A stretch of 64,000 nt of DNA, from assembly GCA_040398805.1 (NCBI GenBank), contig JBBATK010000012.1, forward strand, positions 16,560 through 80,559, given 5' to 3'. The notes below the pieces were generated by a model. That model was not told the origin of the DNA. It saw only the letters and a program-made list of their open reading frames with translations, and made no database searches. Each line of letters starts with the position of its first letter. The first letter of the stretch is position 1. A program made the position numbers and the translations under genes. This DNA comes from JBBATK01 sp040398805 (GTDB lineage Bacteria > Bacteroidota > Ignavibacteria > Kapaibacteriales > NICIL-2). Shown here in pieces: positions 8,503-18,300 of the stretch.

Positions 8503-9204
8503 CTATGAGGCGATGGAGCGGTCTCCGCCGGCGGGAACGGGATCCTTGATCCGGTAGCCGACACCGCGGATGCTCTGGATATAGTGCTTGCCGTCGGTTT
8601 CGATCTTCGCACGCAGGCGTTTGATGTACACGTCGATGATGTTCGACTCGGGATCGAAGCTTACCTTCCACACGTGTTGCATGATCATGCTGCGACTGAG
8701 AATGCGATTCTTGTTGCGCATGAGATAATCGAGCAGGGAGTATTCTTTCGTCGTGAGTTCGATCTCCTTCCCGCCGCGATAAGCCACGTGCAGGACCGTG
8801 TCAAGGATGAGGTCGCCCACTTCGAGCTTCGTGGACTTCACATTGGATGAGCGGCGCATGATGGAGCGAAGACGGGCGGCGAGCTCCTCGAAATGAAACG
8901 GCTTCGGCAGGTAGTCATCGGCGCCAAGGTCCAAGCCCATCACGCGGTCCTCCATGGAACCACGCGCGGTGAGCATGAGAACAGGAAGGGTCTTTCCCGC
9001 TTGACGCATTTCCGACAATACTTGCAGACCGTTCTTTCGCGGAAGCATGACATCCAGCACGACAGCGTCGAACTCGTTGTTCAGAGCCATCTGCAGACCC
9101 GTCTCTCCGTCCGTCGCGATTTCAACGACGTATCGCTCTTCCTCAAGTCCGCGCTTGACAAAATTCGCCACTTTCCGTTCGTCTTCGATCACGAGAATTC
9201 TCAT
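8503..9204 (-). CDS. OmpR/PhoB-family response regulator (orphan)
   Basis: A 233-aa two-component response regulator. The receiver domain (1-~120) has acidic residues E7 and D8, phosphoacceptor Asp51 (VVLDVMLPRKNG), the switch Thr in LMLTARG (~79) and Lys101 (DYLPKPF). The C-terminal winged-helix Trans_reg_C domain (~130-225) ends with YIKRLRAKIETDGKHYIQSIRGVGYRI. All catalytic residues are intact. No histidine kinase gene is adjacent on either side, so its partner must be encoded elsewhere. It follows a well-formed candidate promoter at 9280-9311 and precedes the MazG gene by ~200 bp. Confidence 0.95.
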   Translation of the reverse strand: MRILVIEDERKVANFVKRGLEEERYVVEIATDGETGLQMALNNEFDAVVLDVMLPRKNGLQVLSEMRQAGKTLPVLMLTARGSMEDRVMGLDLGADDYLPKPFHFEELAARLRSIMRRSSNVKSTKLEVGDLILDTVLHVAYRGGKEIELTTKEYSLLDYLMRNKNRILSRSMIMQHVWKVSFDPESNIIDVYIKRLRAKIETDGKHYIQSIRGVGYRIKDPVPAGGDRSIAS

Positions 9205-9279
9205 ACAGCGCCGTTCCCTTCGAATTCATTTTTCGTTTATGCTTGCAAATAAACTACCACTGCCGAGAGTCCATCGCAA

Positions 9280-9311
9280 CGAAATAAATTTTCACGCTAC
9301 GTTCAGCAAAA
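9280..9311 (-). promoter_or_regulatory. Candidate promoter of the response regulator
   Basis: On the minus strand TTTTG (9311-9307) is followed after 20 nt by TATTTCG (9286-9280), about 75 nt before the ATG. It matches the spacing seen in the rho candidate. Confidence 0.4.
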
Positions 9312-9366
9312 TCAACTTTTGATGGTGAACGTCCACAGCCGCCAAAGGCGAATCCATGGTTGGTCA

Positions 9367-11085
9367 TCACGAAGGATATTCCTCCGTCCACCACTCGATC
9401 TGCAATTCGGGAAAGATGGCATTCCTCGCCTCGCACGCACGCACAAAGACTTCCTGCGCCTTCGTCAATCGTTTTCCCTCCAAGAGCTTCCGTGCAAGAG
9501 AGATGAGCTCGAAGAAATCCTCGCGGTGCTGATGGAATCTCATCTTCGCATAGTCCTCGGCCGAATGCGTGCTCACGAGGAACTCCCAGTCGCTGGCTTG
9601 TGCAAGCATGAATTCCCGGACCGAATGGGTGATAACACGCCGTAGGACAGAAGGTTTCCGGGTTGTGGAACACAACGGAAGAATCTCCTCGAGCACATGC
9701 TCCATGCGGTACAACGACTCCCACATGTACGACACCTCGTCGTTCATCCATACTTCGTGATGACCGCCCTTGCCCCAGGAGCTCTCCGGAATGGCTACCA
9801 CTTCGCGTGGCCTGACCTGGCGGAGATGGTCTGATGCGCAGACGGCCCGGACGAACGGTGAGGCCGACAGGCCGCGAAGCACGGCTCCGATGAAGGCGGG
9901 TCCTTCGAACCACCAATGACCGAACAGCTCGGTGTCGAAGGGCGTACAGATCGTGGCCATTCGCGAGGTGTCCTTCGCTACCTGCAACGCGGTACGCTCG
10001 ATGCTCTGCGTGAAGTGGAAGGCGTGGTCGCGCGTGCGACCCTCTGTCCATTGCGGCACATACAGCAGTTTGTACTGCATGTCGGCCTTCGCATCCGTGA
10101 CGCGCCAATACCGCAGTGCCGATGCGTGATGCTTCTTGTGGAAATCCAGATATGCGGGATCGCCCGGATACCCCTTCTCGCCGCTCCACACCTGCATGGC
10201 GATATTCTGGTCCCGTGTGAACACCATGGCCGTCCCCTTCTCCACCTGCGCACTCGATGCCACATGATAGACCGTCATGGGCGTGGCGTCGAATGGATGA
10301 TCGGCATTGCGCTCGGTGGTGGGAATGAAGGTGCCGTTTGTTTCGGAAATGTATCCGAGCGGCTTCGAGGTGCGGATGGTGTTCTCGTCGACGACGAAGT
10401 ACTCGATCCCCTCTTCCGCGAGGATCTGTTCCACGCCTTTGCGTTCACGTACCGTCTGCACATGCTCCACGGGCAGGAACGTGCGCCATGCATACGATGG
10501 CCGGTAGGCGCACTCGGGAAGCCAGATGCCACGGGGCTTCCGACCGAAATGCTTCTCGTAATTGGCGATGGCGGCACGTACCTGTAACCTCACCGCGGCA
10601 TCGCTGCCCACAAGCGCCAGGTATGCGTGCGTGGCACCGCAGGTCATGATCTCGATGTCGCCGCTGTCTTGCAATGCGCGCAAGGCGCCGACGACGGAGG
10701 AGGCGTAAGTACCGAGGAACTCCTCCTTGCGCCGTGCATACCAGTGTTGCCACATGCGCGCAAGATGCACGAGGTGCGGATCCTCGTTCATCGCCACGAA
10801 GCGATGCTCGTCCGCACGGGCCAGCTCCACACGCGTATCACAGTACTTCGTAAAGAGCGCAGGGAACTCCTCGTGTTCGAGTTGCTCGCAGAGCACAGGA
10901 GAGACATCGAGGGTTACGCGCGGCGTGATACCGTCGCGCTTCAAGGCATGGAACTCGTTGAGCAGGGGCAGATAGCACTCCGCGACGGCTTCGCAAAGCC
11001 AGTCCGTTCCATGCGGCCAGTCTCCGTGATGCAACACGTAGGGCAAGTGCGTGTGGAGGATGACGACGAGATTGCCGGCGTGCAT
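9367..11085 (-). CDS. GH57 1,4-alpha-glucan branching enzyme-like protein
   Basis: A 572-aa glycoside hydrolase family 57 protein, probably a glycogen branching enzyme. The five GH57 conserved regions are recognisable: HTHLPYV at ~11-17, the GATHAYL region at ~150, GIWLPECAYRP with candidate nucleophile Glu191, the VVDEN segment at ~231-235, and TPFDTELFGHWW with candidate acid/base Asp384. The C-terminal third is helical, as in the DUF1957 branching-enzyme subfamily. Length agrees with characterised members (~520-570). No other glycogen genes are beside it. A TATCTTCG box lies 28 nt before the ATG. Branching versus hydrolytic activity cannot be settled from sequence alone. Confidence 0.87.
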   Translation of the reverse strand: MHAGNLVVILHTHLPYVLHHGDWPHGTDWLCEAVAECYLPLLNEFHALKRDGITPRVTLDVSPVLCEQLEHEEFPALFTKYCDTRVELARADEHRFVAMNEDPHLVHLARMWQHWYARRKEEFLGTYASSVVGALRALQDSGDIEIMTCGATHAYLALVGSDAAVRLQVRAAIANYEKHFGRKPRGIWLPECAYRPSYAWRTFLPVEHVQTVRERKGVEQILAEEGIEYFVVDENTIRTSKPLGYISETNGTFIPTTERNADHPFDATPMTVYHVASSAQVEKGTAMVFTRDQNIAMQVWSGEKGYPGDPAYLDFHKKHHASALRYWRVTDAKADMQYKLLYVPQWTEGRTRDHAFHFTQSIERTALQVAKDTSRMATICTPFDTELFGHWWFEGPAFIGAVLRGLSASPFVRAVCASDHLRQVRPREVVAIPESSWGKGGHHEVWMNDEVSYMWESLYRMEHVLEEILPLCSTTRKPSVLRRVITHSVREFMLAQASDWEFLVSTHSAEDYAKMRFHQHREDFFELISLARKLLEGKRLTKAQEVFVRACEARNAIFPELQIEWWTEEYPS

Positions 11086-11104
11086 GGGTGATCCACTCTG
11101 TGGT

Positions 11105-11121
11105 TATTTTGTTCGAAGATA
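11105..11121. promoter_or_regulatory. Candidate divergent -7 boxes (GH57 gene / ggt)
   Basis: TATCTTCG on the minus strand (11121-11114) lies 28 nt before the GH57 ATG. An adjoining TATTTTG on the plus strand (11105-11111) faces the ggt gene, though 129 nt before its ATG. The minus-strand box is the better supported of the two. Confidence 0.35.
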
Positions 11122-11240
11122 CAACGCAGGAGCTCCGTGTGAACCCTTGTCCGCCAACTCATGACGCATCCGGCCGCTTGCGTGTTCGCACCGCGGCCCG
11201 TGCGGTTCCGGCCTCATCCCCGATCGGTGGTTCCGTGCAC

Positions 11241-12923
11241 ATGAAACTCTGCATCCTCCTCATTTCCCTTTGCCTTCACCCACGTGCAATCGCTGTCACA
11301 TCGTCCGCCACGACGGCGACGAAGGCGGTGGTCGTGAGCGCGCATCCCGTGGCCACGGACGTAGGCGTCCGCATACTCCGCCGCGGCGGTAACGCGGCCG
11401 ACGCGACGGTGGCCGTCCATTTCGCCCTCGCCGTCGTCTATCCGAATGCCGGGAATCTCGGCGGTGGTGGATTCTTCGTGTGGCGTGCGGCCGATGGAAC
11501 GACGAAGGCCTGTGATTTCCGCGAGACCGCCCCGCAGCGTGCGACCCGGGACATGTTCCTGGACTCCGCGGGGAATCCGGTGTCCATGCTCTCGCTCGAA
11601 GGACACCGGGCGTCGGGTGTGCCGGGGAGTGTGGCCGGAATGTGGGAGGTCCATCGCATACTCGGCAAGCTTCGCTGGCGCGACTGTCTTCAACCCGCGA
11701 TCGACCTTGCGGAAAACGGTTTCCGCATCACCGCCAGACAAGCCGCCGAACTCAACAAACACCACGACGCGTTCACCCGCTGGAACCCCTCGGGCTGTGC
11801 GTTCCTCTCCCGTCGCACGTGGCGTGCAGGAATGATGCTGCGTCAGCCGGATCTTGCGCGCACGTTGCGTCGCATCCGGGATGAAGGACGTGACGGATTC
11901 TATCGCGGCGAGACCGCCGACCTGATGGCGGCGGAAATGCATCGCGGGGGCGGACTCATAACGAAAGAGGACATGGAGGCGTACCGTCCCGTGTGGCGAC
12001 AGACGATCCGCGGCACGTTCCGCGGACACACCATCGTCACCATGCCACCGCCGTCATCGGGAGGTGTGGCGCTGCTTCAACTTCTCACCATGTGGGAACA
12101 GCAGACGGACGCATCCTTACCGGCGTTTCACTCCACCGACCACGTGCACCTCATGGCCGAGTGCGAGCGCCGCGTGTATGCCGACAGGGCGGAATATCTC
12201 GGAGATCCCGCATTCATCCGGGTTCCGGTGCCGGCGCTGACGGACACAGCCTACCTTCGCGGGCGCATGCGCTCGTACACGCCGATGCGGGCGACACCGA
12301 GCAGCGACGTCAAGGCCGGCGAGGTCGCGTCGACCCGGGAACACGAGCAGACGACGCACTTCTCCATCGTGGATACCGACGGCAACGCGGTGGCACAGAC
12401 GACGACGCTCAACGATTCCTACGGGAGCAAGGTCGTGGTGCGCGGTGCGGGTTTTCTTCTGAACAACGAAATGGACGATTTCAGCATCAAGCCCGGCGTC
12501 CCGAACATGTACGGTCTGGTAGGTACCACGGCCAATGCCATTGCGCCGAACAAACGGATGCTGAGTTCCATGACCCCGACCATCGTGGAGCGCGAGGGAG
12601 CGCTTCGCCTGGTCGTGGGTACACCGGGCGGCGCTACCATCATCACGTCGGTCTTCCAGACCATTGTCAATGTCCTGGACTACGGAATGTCCGTGCAAGA
12701 GGCCGTGAACGCTCCGCGATTCCATCACCAGTGGCTGCCGGACCGCATCACGGCGGAAAAAGGATGCCTGGAATCGGCCATCCGCAGCCAGCTCGAACGT
12801 CGGGGTCACACGCTGGTCGAGCGCGAGGCCATCGGACGGGTGGATGCCATTGAGCGGGATGCCAAGGGACGTCTGCGCGGCGGCGCGGATCCGCGAGGTG
12901 ATGACACAGCAGGGGGATTTTAA
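11241..12923 (+). CDS. ggt: Gamma-glutamyltransferase (glutathione hydrolase)
   Basis: A 560-aa exported N-terminal-nucleophile hydrolase that cleaves gamma-glutamyl bonds such as that in glutathione. A signal peptide occupies ~1-18 (MKLCILLISLCLHPRAIA). The large subunit contains AVVVSAHPVATDVGVRILRRGGNA and GNLGGGGFFVW. Autoprocessing should occur before Thr371 in EHEQTTHFSIVD, giving a ~190-residue small subunit that includes GFLLNNEMDDF, SSMTPTIVE and GTPGGATIITSV. All key regions are intact and length is typical. ATG at 11241 was chosen because the longer frame from a GTG at 11088 adds 51 residues ahead of the signal peptide. Confidence 0.95.
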   Translation: MKLCILLISLCLHPRAIAVTSSATTATKAVVVSAHPVATDVGVRILRRGGNAADATVAVHFALAVVYPNAGNLGGGGFFVWRAADGTTKACDFRETAPQRATRDMFLDSAGNPVSMLSLEGHRASGVPGSVAGMWEVHRILGKLRWRDCLQPAIDLAENGFRITARQAAELNKHHDAFTRWNPSGCAFLSRRTWRAGMMLRQPDLARTLRRIRDEGRDGFYRGETADLMAAEMHRGGGLITKEDMEAYRPVWRQTIRGTFRGHTIVTMPPPSSGGVALLQLLTMWEQQTDASLPAFHSTDHVHLMAECERRVYADRAEYLGDPAFIRVPVPALTDTAYLRGRMRSYTPMRATPSSDVKAGEVASTREHEQTTHFSIVDTDGNAVAQTTTLNDSYGSKVVVRGAGFLLNNEMDDFSIKPGVPNMYGLVGTTANAIAPNKRMLSSMTPTIVEREGALRLVVGTPGGATIITSVFQTIVNVLDYGMSVQEAVNAPRFHHQWLPDRITAEKGCLESAIRSQLERRGHTLVEREAIGRVDAIERDAKGRLRGGADPRGDDTAGGF

Positions 12924-12955
12924 CGCGCGTCGCACCGTACGTTCACCCGGATTGG

Positions 12956-12963
12956 TATTTTCG
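12956..12963 (+). promoter_or_regulatory. Candidate -7 box (TATTTTCG)
   Basis: TATTTTCG followed by CACTCCG, 51 nt before the ATG at 13015. An almost identical TATTTTTGCACTCCG string precedes the gene at 23167. Confidence 0.45.
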
Positions 12964-13014
12964 CACTCCGTTCGGCGGTTCGAGAGATTTTCCTCTACAT
13001 TTTTCGGAGAAACC

Positions 13015-13791
13015 ATGAAGCTCATCGCATCCCTTGTCTTCTTGCTCATGCTTGCCCCCTCTGCGCGCGTTCTCGCACAGCAGAACGACGGTGACAATCT
13101 GGGTGAGATCACTTTCGAGGAATTGAAGGACAAGGAGAAGAGCACGCAGTATTTCGCCGTGGGCGGCGGTTTCACGGGAAACTTCCTCATGATGGACGAT
13201 GCGGCGTTGAATGCCAATCTGCCGGCGAATTTCAAAGTCGGCTCCCTGAAGAGTCCCTTGTTCGTCAGCGGCGGGCAAGGTTTCCTCACCTTCTTCTTCA
13301 AGAACATCCGCTTCGGCTTCAATGCGGGCATCGGAACCCAGACCACGGATACATCCTTCGTTTCCGGCGGTGACACCATCAAGCAACAGATGGACTACAG
13401 TGCCAGTTTCAACGGTGTGACCATCGACTACGCCATCCCCGTGTTCAGCGGTTTCACTGTGCTCCCCGGAGTGCAGGCGGGTTTCGGTAGCATGACCTTC
13501 GAGAGATACGACGGCAAGGCGAACGCCACCTGGACCGGCGCAAGTACGACGCCCGCCGCGATGAGCAGGTTGGAAATCAGTCACCTGTATGTCCAGCCCA
13601 CCGTGCAATTCGAATACGCATTGACGACCTTTACGATGATCCGCGCCAATGTGGGCTATGCGATGACGTTCCAGGGCGATACCTGGACGTTGAACCGTAC
13701 CACGCAGGTGACAGGCGCGCAGAAGGAGCTGAATTCCGGTGGCCTCACCGCGGGATTCGGTGTGTTCTTCGGTCTGTTCCGTAACGAATAG
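13015..13791 (+). CDS. Exported outer-membrane beta-barrel-like protein, unknown function
   Basis: A 258-aa protein with a clear signal peptide (MKLIASLVFLLMLAPSARVLAQ) and a mature part of alternating hydrophobic/polar beta-strand segments (FKNIRFGFNAGIGTQ, GVTIDYAIPVFSGFTVLPGVQAGFGSM as separate strands) ending with an aromatic-containing strand, GVFFGLFRNE. This looks like a small outer-membrane beta-barrel of the OmpW/OprF-N type, but no specific family was recognised. The chosen ATG has GGAG 8 nt upstream and a TATTTTCG box 51 nt upstream. The longer frame beginning at 12844 overlaps the end of ggt and is not used. A tRNA gene follows after 15 bp. Confidence 0.75.
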   Translation: MKLIASLVFLLMLAPSARVLAQQNDGDNLGEITFEELKDKEKSTQYFAVGGGFTGNFLMMDDAALNANLPANFKVGSLKSPLFVSGGQGFLTFFFKNIRFGFNAGIGTQTTDTSFVSGGDTIKQQMDYSASFNGVTIDYAIPVFSGFTVLPGVQAGFGSMTFERYDGKANATWTGASTTPAAMSRLEISHLYVQPTVQFEYALTTFTMIRANVGYAMTFQGDTWTLNRTTQVTGAQKELNSGGLTAGFGVFFGLFRNE

Positions 13792-13806
13792 TCGTCGTCG
13801 ACCTTT

Positions 13807-13879
13807 GGGATCTTAGCTCAATGGTTAGAGCAGCAGACTCATAATCTGTTGGTTGGGGGTTCAACTCCCTCAGGTCCCA
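13807..13879 (+). tRNA. tRNA with CAU anticodon (Met elongator or Ile2)
   Basis: A complete 73-nt cloverleaf: acceptor stem GGGATCT/AGGTCCC, D arm AGCTCAATGGTTAGAGC, anticodon stem GCAGA/TCTGT with loop CTCATAA (anticodon CAU), T arm GGGGGTTCAACTCCCT and discriminator A. CCA is not encoded. It is not the initiator (no unpaired first position). The TTAGCTCA-TGGTTAGAGCAG body resembles both elongator tRNA-Met and the lysidine-modified tRNA-Ile2, and the two cannot be separated by eye. Confidence 0.92.
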
Positions 13880-13955
13880 CTTCCCCACTCGGTGATTTCC
13901 CGTTAGGCCCTGCCGCAAGCATGGCTGCGATGCGCATGCGGATCAATGCGCTCGG

Positions 13956-15257
13956 CTACAGGCGAAAGACCGTCACGAGCAGCGCCGCGACGAGTCCTGC
14001 ACACAACGGACCCGCCACCCTGCTCACGATGTCCTTGGTTGTCGATGATGTCAACGTGGCGGCGAAGATCACCACTGCCGCCACGGGCGACATGGTACGA
14101 CCGAACGTGGCACCGATGGCTCCGAGCAGTCCCATGTCCACGACCGCTCCCACATCCATACCATGCGCGAGCAAGCCCGGCAGGACGCCCTTGGAGAAGG
14201 CGATGCTCGGGGCTGTCCCCGAACCGCTGACGATGGCCAGAACGAAGGTGGAGACGCCTGCCGAGACATATCCCCACGCGCCACCGGACGCGATGCCGCG
14301 CACCAACGTGTCCATCACGCCGCACAGGCGAAGGCTTTCGATGAAGCAGGAAGCGACGATGATGAGCGAGATCACATTCGTGAAGCCGTATCCGAGTCCT
14401 TCGAAAAACGACTTCGTCATCTCCGTCAGGTCCTTGCGGACGACGAGCATCGTAAGCATGGTGGCGGCGATCATGACATGGACGACGGGAATGCCGGAAG
14501 GATACCATTTCTGGAGCGGCGGGAACAGACCCAACGGGGGCATGCTGAGAAACAGGATCACCACGGGTACGGGCGGCAGCAATGCTTTGAGGATGTTCAC
14601 CGGCGCATCCGTGGGCGACACGTCCTCGGAAGCCACATGAGCGGATGGCGTGCGACGCCATTCCCAAAAAAGGAATACGACGATGGCGACGAGGATGCCG
14701 GCAAGCTCCGGCGCGGCGAGAGCACCGATCACCTGATAGGGTGTCACGCCGGCATTCACATGGATATTCACCACATCGGGTTCGCCCGGATTGAACAGGT
14801 TGCCGCCAGCAGAGCAGCCCAAGACAAGCGTCGCGGCAGCAGTGGCGGGATGGAACCCTGCCGCCACCATGAGCGGCACCAGGATGGGACCGACCGCAGC
14901 GGCTGCGGCTGTCTGACTGGTGATGGCCATGTTCGTCAGGAATCCTACCGCGCAGCCGCCCGGAATGAGCAGCCATCGCAATCCACGTAAGGGCTTCAGC
15001 AAGGCGCGCACCATTTCCCGGTCGCACCCCGTCAGGCGTATCACGAAGGCGAAGCCCATGGCCGAGCAGATGGGGCCCACGACCTGACCGTCTCCCATCC
15101 GGCTCAGAAACACATCGAAGATGCTCAAGACATTCCCCGCAACGGCCGCAAGCACCAAGGATGCGGCGAAGAGCACCAAGCGCACATCCATGCCCTTCAT
15201 GATGAAATACAAAGCGGCGAGACTGCCCGCCAGGGCGCAGGAGAACAGCAGATCCAT
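13956..15257 (-). CDS. DcuC-like C4-dicarboxylate / anion carrier
   Basis: A 433-aa polytopic inner-membrane transporter with about 12 hydrophobic segments. The signature GSGTAPSIAFSKGVLP and the SQTAAAAAVGPILVPLM motif in the two inverted halves match the DcuC / anaerobic C4-dicarboxylate carrier branch of the ion transporter superfamily; members exchange or export succinate, fumarate or related anions. The frame stays open to 15344, but the first ~29 codons encode a basic non-membrane stretch and would overlap the upstream region of the divergent protease gene, so ATG at 15257 was chosen. It converges on the tRNA gene with no gene between them. The actual substrate is inferred from family only. 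Confidence 0.85.
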   Translation of the reverse strand: MDLLFSCALAGSLAALYFIMKGMDVRLVLFAASLVLAAVAGNVLSIFDVFLSRMGDGQVVGPICSAMGFAFVIRLTGCDREMVRALLKPLRGLRWLLIPGGCAVGFLTNMAITSQTAAAAAVGPILVPLMVAAGFHPATAAATLVLGCSAGGNLFNPGEPDVVNIHVNAGVTPYQVIGALAAPELAGILVAIVVFLFWEWRRTPSAHVASEDVSPTDAPVNILKALLPPVPVVILFLSMPPLGLFPPLQKWYPSGIPVVHVMIAATMLTMLVVRKDLTEMTKSFFEGLGYGFTNVISLIIVASCFIESLRLCGVMDTLVRGIASGGAWGYVSAGVSTFVLAIVSGSGTAPSIAFSKGVLPGLLAHGMDVGAVVDMGLLGAIGATFGRTMSPVAAVVIFAATLTSSTTKDIVSRVAGPLCAGLVAALLVTVFRL

Positions 15258-15318
15258 GGTCAGTGTCGAGTCGGTGATACCCCGGGCAAGATAGGTACTT
15301 CTGCGAAGGCGAAATGCG

Positions 15319-15326
15319 TAATTTCG
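15319..15326 (+). promoter_or_regulatory. Candidate -7 box (TAATTTCG) of the S8 protease gene
   Basis: A TAnnTTyG match 35 nt upstream of the protease ATG at 15362, in the divergent region shared with the DcuC-like gene. Confidence 0.35.
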
Positions 15327-15361
15327 GCGTCGCTTTTTTTTCATCTGAATCGGACTTTCCT

Positions 15362-18300
15362 ATGCGCATCGGCTTGCCGTCCACCTTCCTTCGCATCGTC
15401 TCATTGTTCCTTCTTTCCGTCGTTGTTCCCACGCAATCCCGGTCCCAAGCGTTCACCCCGGACGCCCTCAAGTTCTCCCTTCCGGCCGTGTCGGTGAATG
15501 CGCTCACGGTCCCCTCGCGCGTGGCGACCATCACGAAAGAGTCCGTGACAACCGCCTACCCGGGCACGGTCCTCGTGAAGACACGATCTTCCCAACGTCC
15601 GGCGAAGAACGCCACGAGTTTTCAAAGCGTGTCCTGGAAATCCACCCTGTCGCCTCTCAGTATCTCCGGCATCAACGGTCTTATCGCCGACGGCATGCCC
15701 GTAAGCATGGAGGAGCGCGCCTTCGGTATCGACCGGATCTTCGAAGTCAGGTTCGACCCCGCTGTCGATGTCTTCGACGCCTGCCGTCGTATCGCGGAGA
15801 ATCCCGATGTGGAATATGTGACACCGGTGTACGAACGTCGCACCTCGCTCGTTCCGAACGACCCTCGATATGGCAGTCAATACGCCATGTCGAAGATCCA
15901 GGCGGCGCAAGCATGGGACATCAGCACGGGTAGTGCGTCGGTGGTGATTGCAGATGTGGATTCCGGAGTGGACTTCGAGCATGAGGACCTGGCGGGAAAC
16001 TTGTGGAACAATCCCGGTGAGATGGGTAATGACTCCAAGGGCAAGGACAAACGCACCAACGGTGTGGATGATGATGGCAATGGATACATCGACGACTTCC
16101 GCGGGTGGGATTTCGTTGGCAGCATCACCCCCACGGAAGCGGCGTCGGGAACCTTTCGGCCCGACAACGACCCCAAGGTCCGTGCCACCAACATCGACGC
16201 GTCACGGAACCACGGAACCGGCACCACGGGCTGTGCCGCGGCAGTCACCAACAACGGCAAGGGCATCGCCTCTCCCGGATACGCGTGCAAGTACCTGCCC
16301 ATCAAATGCGGATCGGATCAGTTCGGCAACGCCGTCCTTCGCGGCTATGAAGGCATACGCTACGCCATGAACCTTGGCGCGCAGATCATCAATTGCAGTT
16401 GGGGCGGTGAAGGCAATTCGCCCGCGGAACAGGATCTTATCAATACCGCAACCGCCAAGGGTTGTCTCATCGTCGCTGCCGCCGGCAACGATTCGAAAAG
16501 CATCGACACCTTCAATCAGTACCCTGCCAATTACGAGAACGTCCTTGTCGTCGGTGCGTCCGACGCATCCGACAAACGGGCATCGTTCTCGAATACGGGA
16601 TTGCGCGTGGATGTCTGGGCTCCCGGAGATAACGTGCTCATGACAGCGAGCAACAACTCCTACGTCCCCACGAGTGGTACCTCCTTTGCGTGCCCCATCG
16701 TTGCGGGTGTGGCAGGACTCATCCGCAGTCTGCATCCGGATTGGACACCGAAGATGGTGATGCACCAGCTTCGCTCCACCTGCGATAACGTGCTTGTGAC
16801 GAATCAGTCCGCACGTCCGCAGTTCTATGGTCGTATCAATGCCTTCCGCGCCCTGTCGGAAAACAGCAATCTCAATCCCGGCACCCTCCCTGGTTTGGAG
16901 ATCAGCTCGGCGGACTTCGGCGGAAAGTCCGAAATCACGACGACCGGTCCCGTGGCCTCGCGCCTGTCGCTTCGCAATTATCTTGGAAGAGCGACAAACG
17001 TCACGGTGACCCTTGCGCCGCAGTCGACAGGACTGACTTTCTCGAAGACGTCGTTCACCGTGCCGACCATGCCGGCGGCAGACAGCGTGCTGCTTGACTG
17101 CGTGATTTCCACAACCACGCCCACGTATTTCATGAGCGGCAGTGTGGATGTGCTGGTCACCATGAGCGCGGGCACGTACACGAACTACCAGAAGATCACC
17201 ATTCCCATCAACATCAGCTCGCAGAACTCCTACTCAGCGTACGCCGTCACTCCGAGCATAACGTACTCGGGCGGTTACGCGAAGTCACCGGTCACCTTCT
17301 GGGCTGTCGGCAAGACGGCCTCGGGCAGGAACTGTGTCATGCGCGGCACGAGCATCGATAGCGCACGTACCGACGAGCTCACGTGCGTGTGGGGCAACTC
17401 CACACAGATCGCGAACGTGGGAACGGGAACGGGCGTCGTGTTGCGGACAACGAACGGCGGCACGGGATGGAGTCGCGTCTCCATCACCTCGATCGTCTCC
17501 CGCGTCTACTCCATCAATTTCTCCGATGCATCGAACGGCGTGCTCATCGGCGCCCCGGTCAACGACGTATGGAGCGTGGCGACGACCTCCGATGGGGGTG
17601 TGACCTGGAACAAGGGAGCTACCCTTCCCACCCCGGGAACCGGCGAGGTGTCACGTCCGAGCGCTGTGGTGTGGAACGGCGATGCCGCATGGATCGGCAC
17701 GTCCGTGGGTCGTGTCATCCGCACCACCGACCGCGGTGCCAACTGGACGTCGTCGTCCGTGGCTCCAGGTGCAGTCGTCACCCAACTCGCCTTCGCCAAT
17801 GCCTCGCTTGGATACGCCGTCACACGGCCCACGGGCGGCTTATCGGAAACGGCGACCGTGTACGTGACGACGAACGGCGGTGCCACATGGAAAGCGTCGG
17901 GTGCAAGCTTCCCCGCAACAGGTGCGCGTCCCGTGTATGCCTATGCTCCACCGAACTCCCTTCAGTGCGTTCTTGTCTGTTCCCTTTCGGAAGTCGTCAT
18001 GTCCACCGATAGCGGCAAGACATTCCAACCCTTGCTTTCCGAGAACGGTCTTACCGCCAATGCGGGCTTCGGCCTGACCTCGGGAACATCCACCGTGACG
18101 ATGTACATCCTGGGCAAGACCATCGGTGTCCTGAAGTTCCCGTTCTTGGGTTCATCGGCCGGTGTAGCGGAGTTGTCCGCCGATGCCGAGGTGCGCTGGG
18201 ACACGGTGAATATCGGTTCGTCGCTTTCGAAGAACGTCAACGTCCGTAACACCGGCAGCGCGCCGCTCACCGTCGCCACGGCAAGCATCGCTCCGGGTTC

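Noticed and set aside
13807..13879. tRNA gene as an integration (att) site
   Set aside because: No integrase gene and no repeated copy of the tRNA 3' end were seen nearby.
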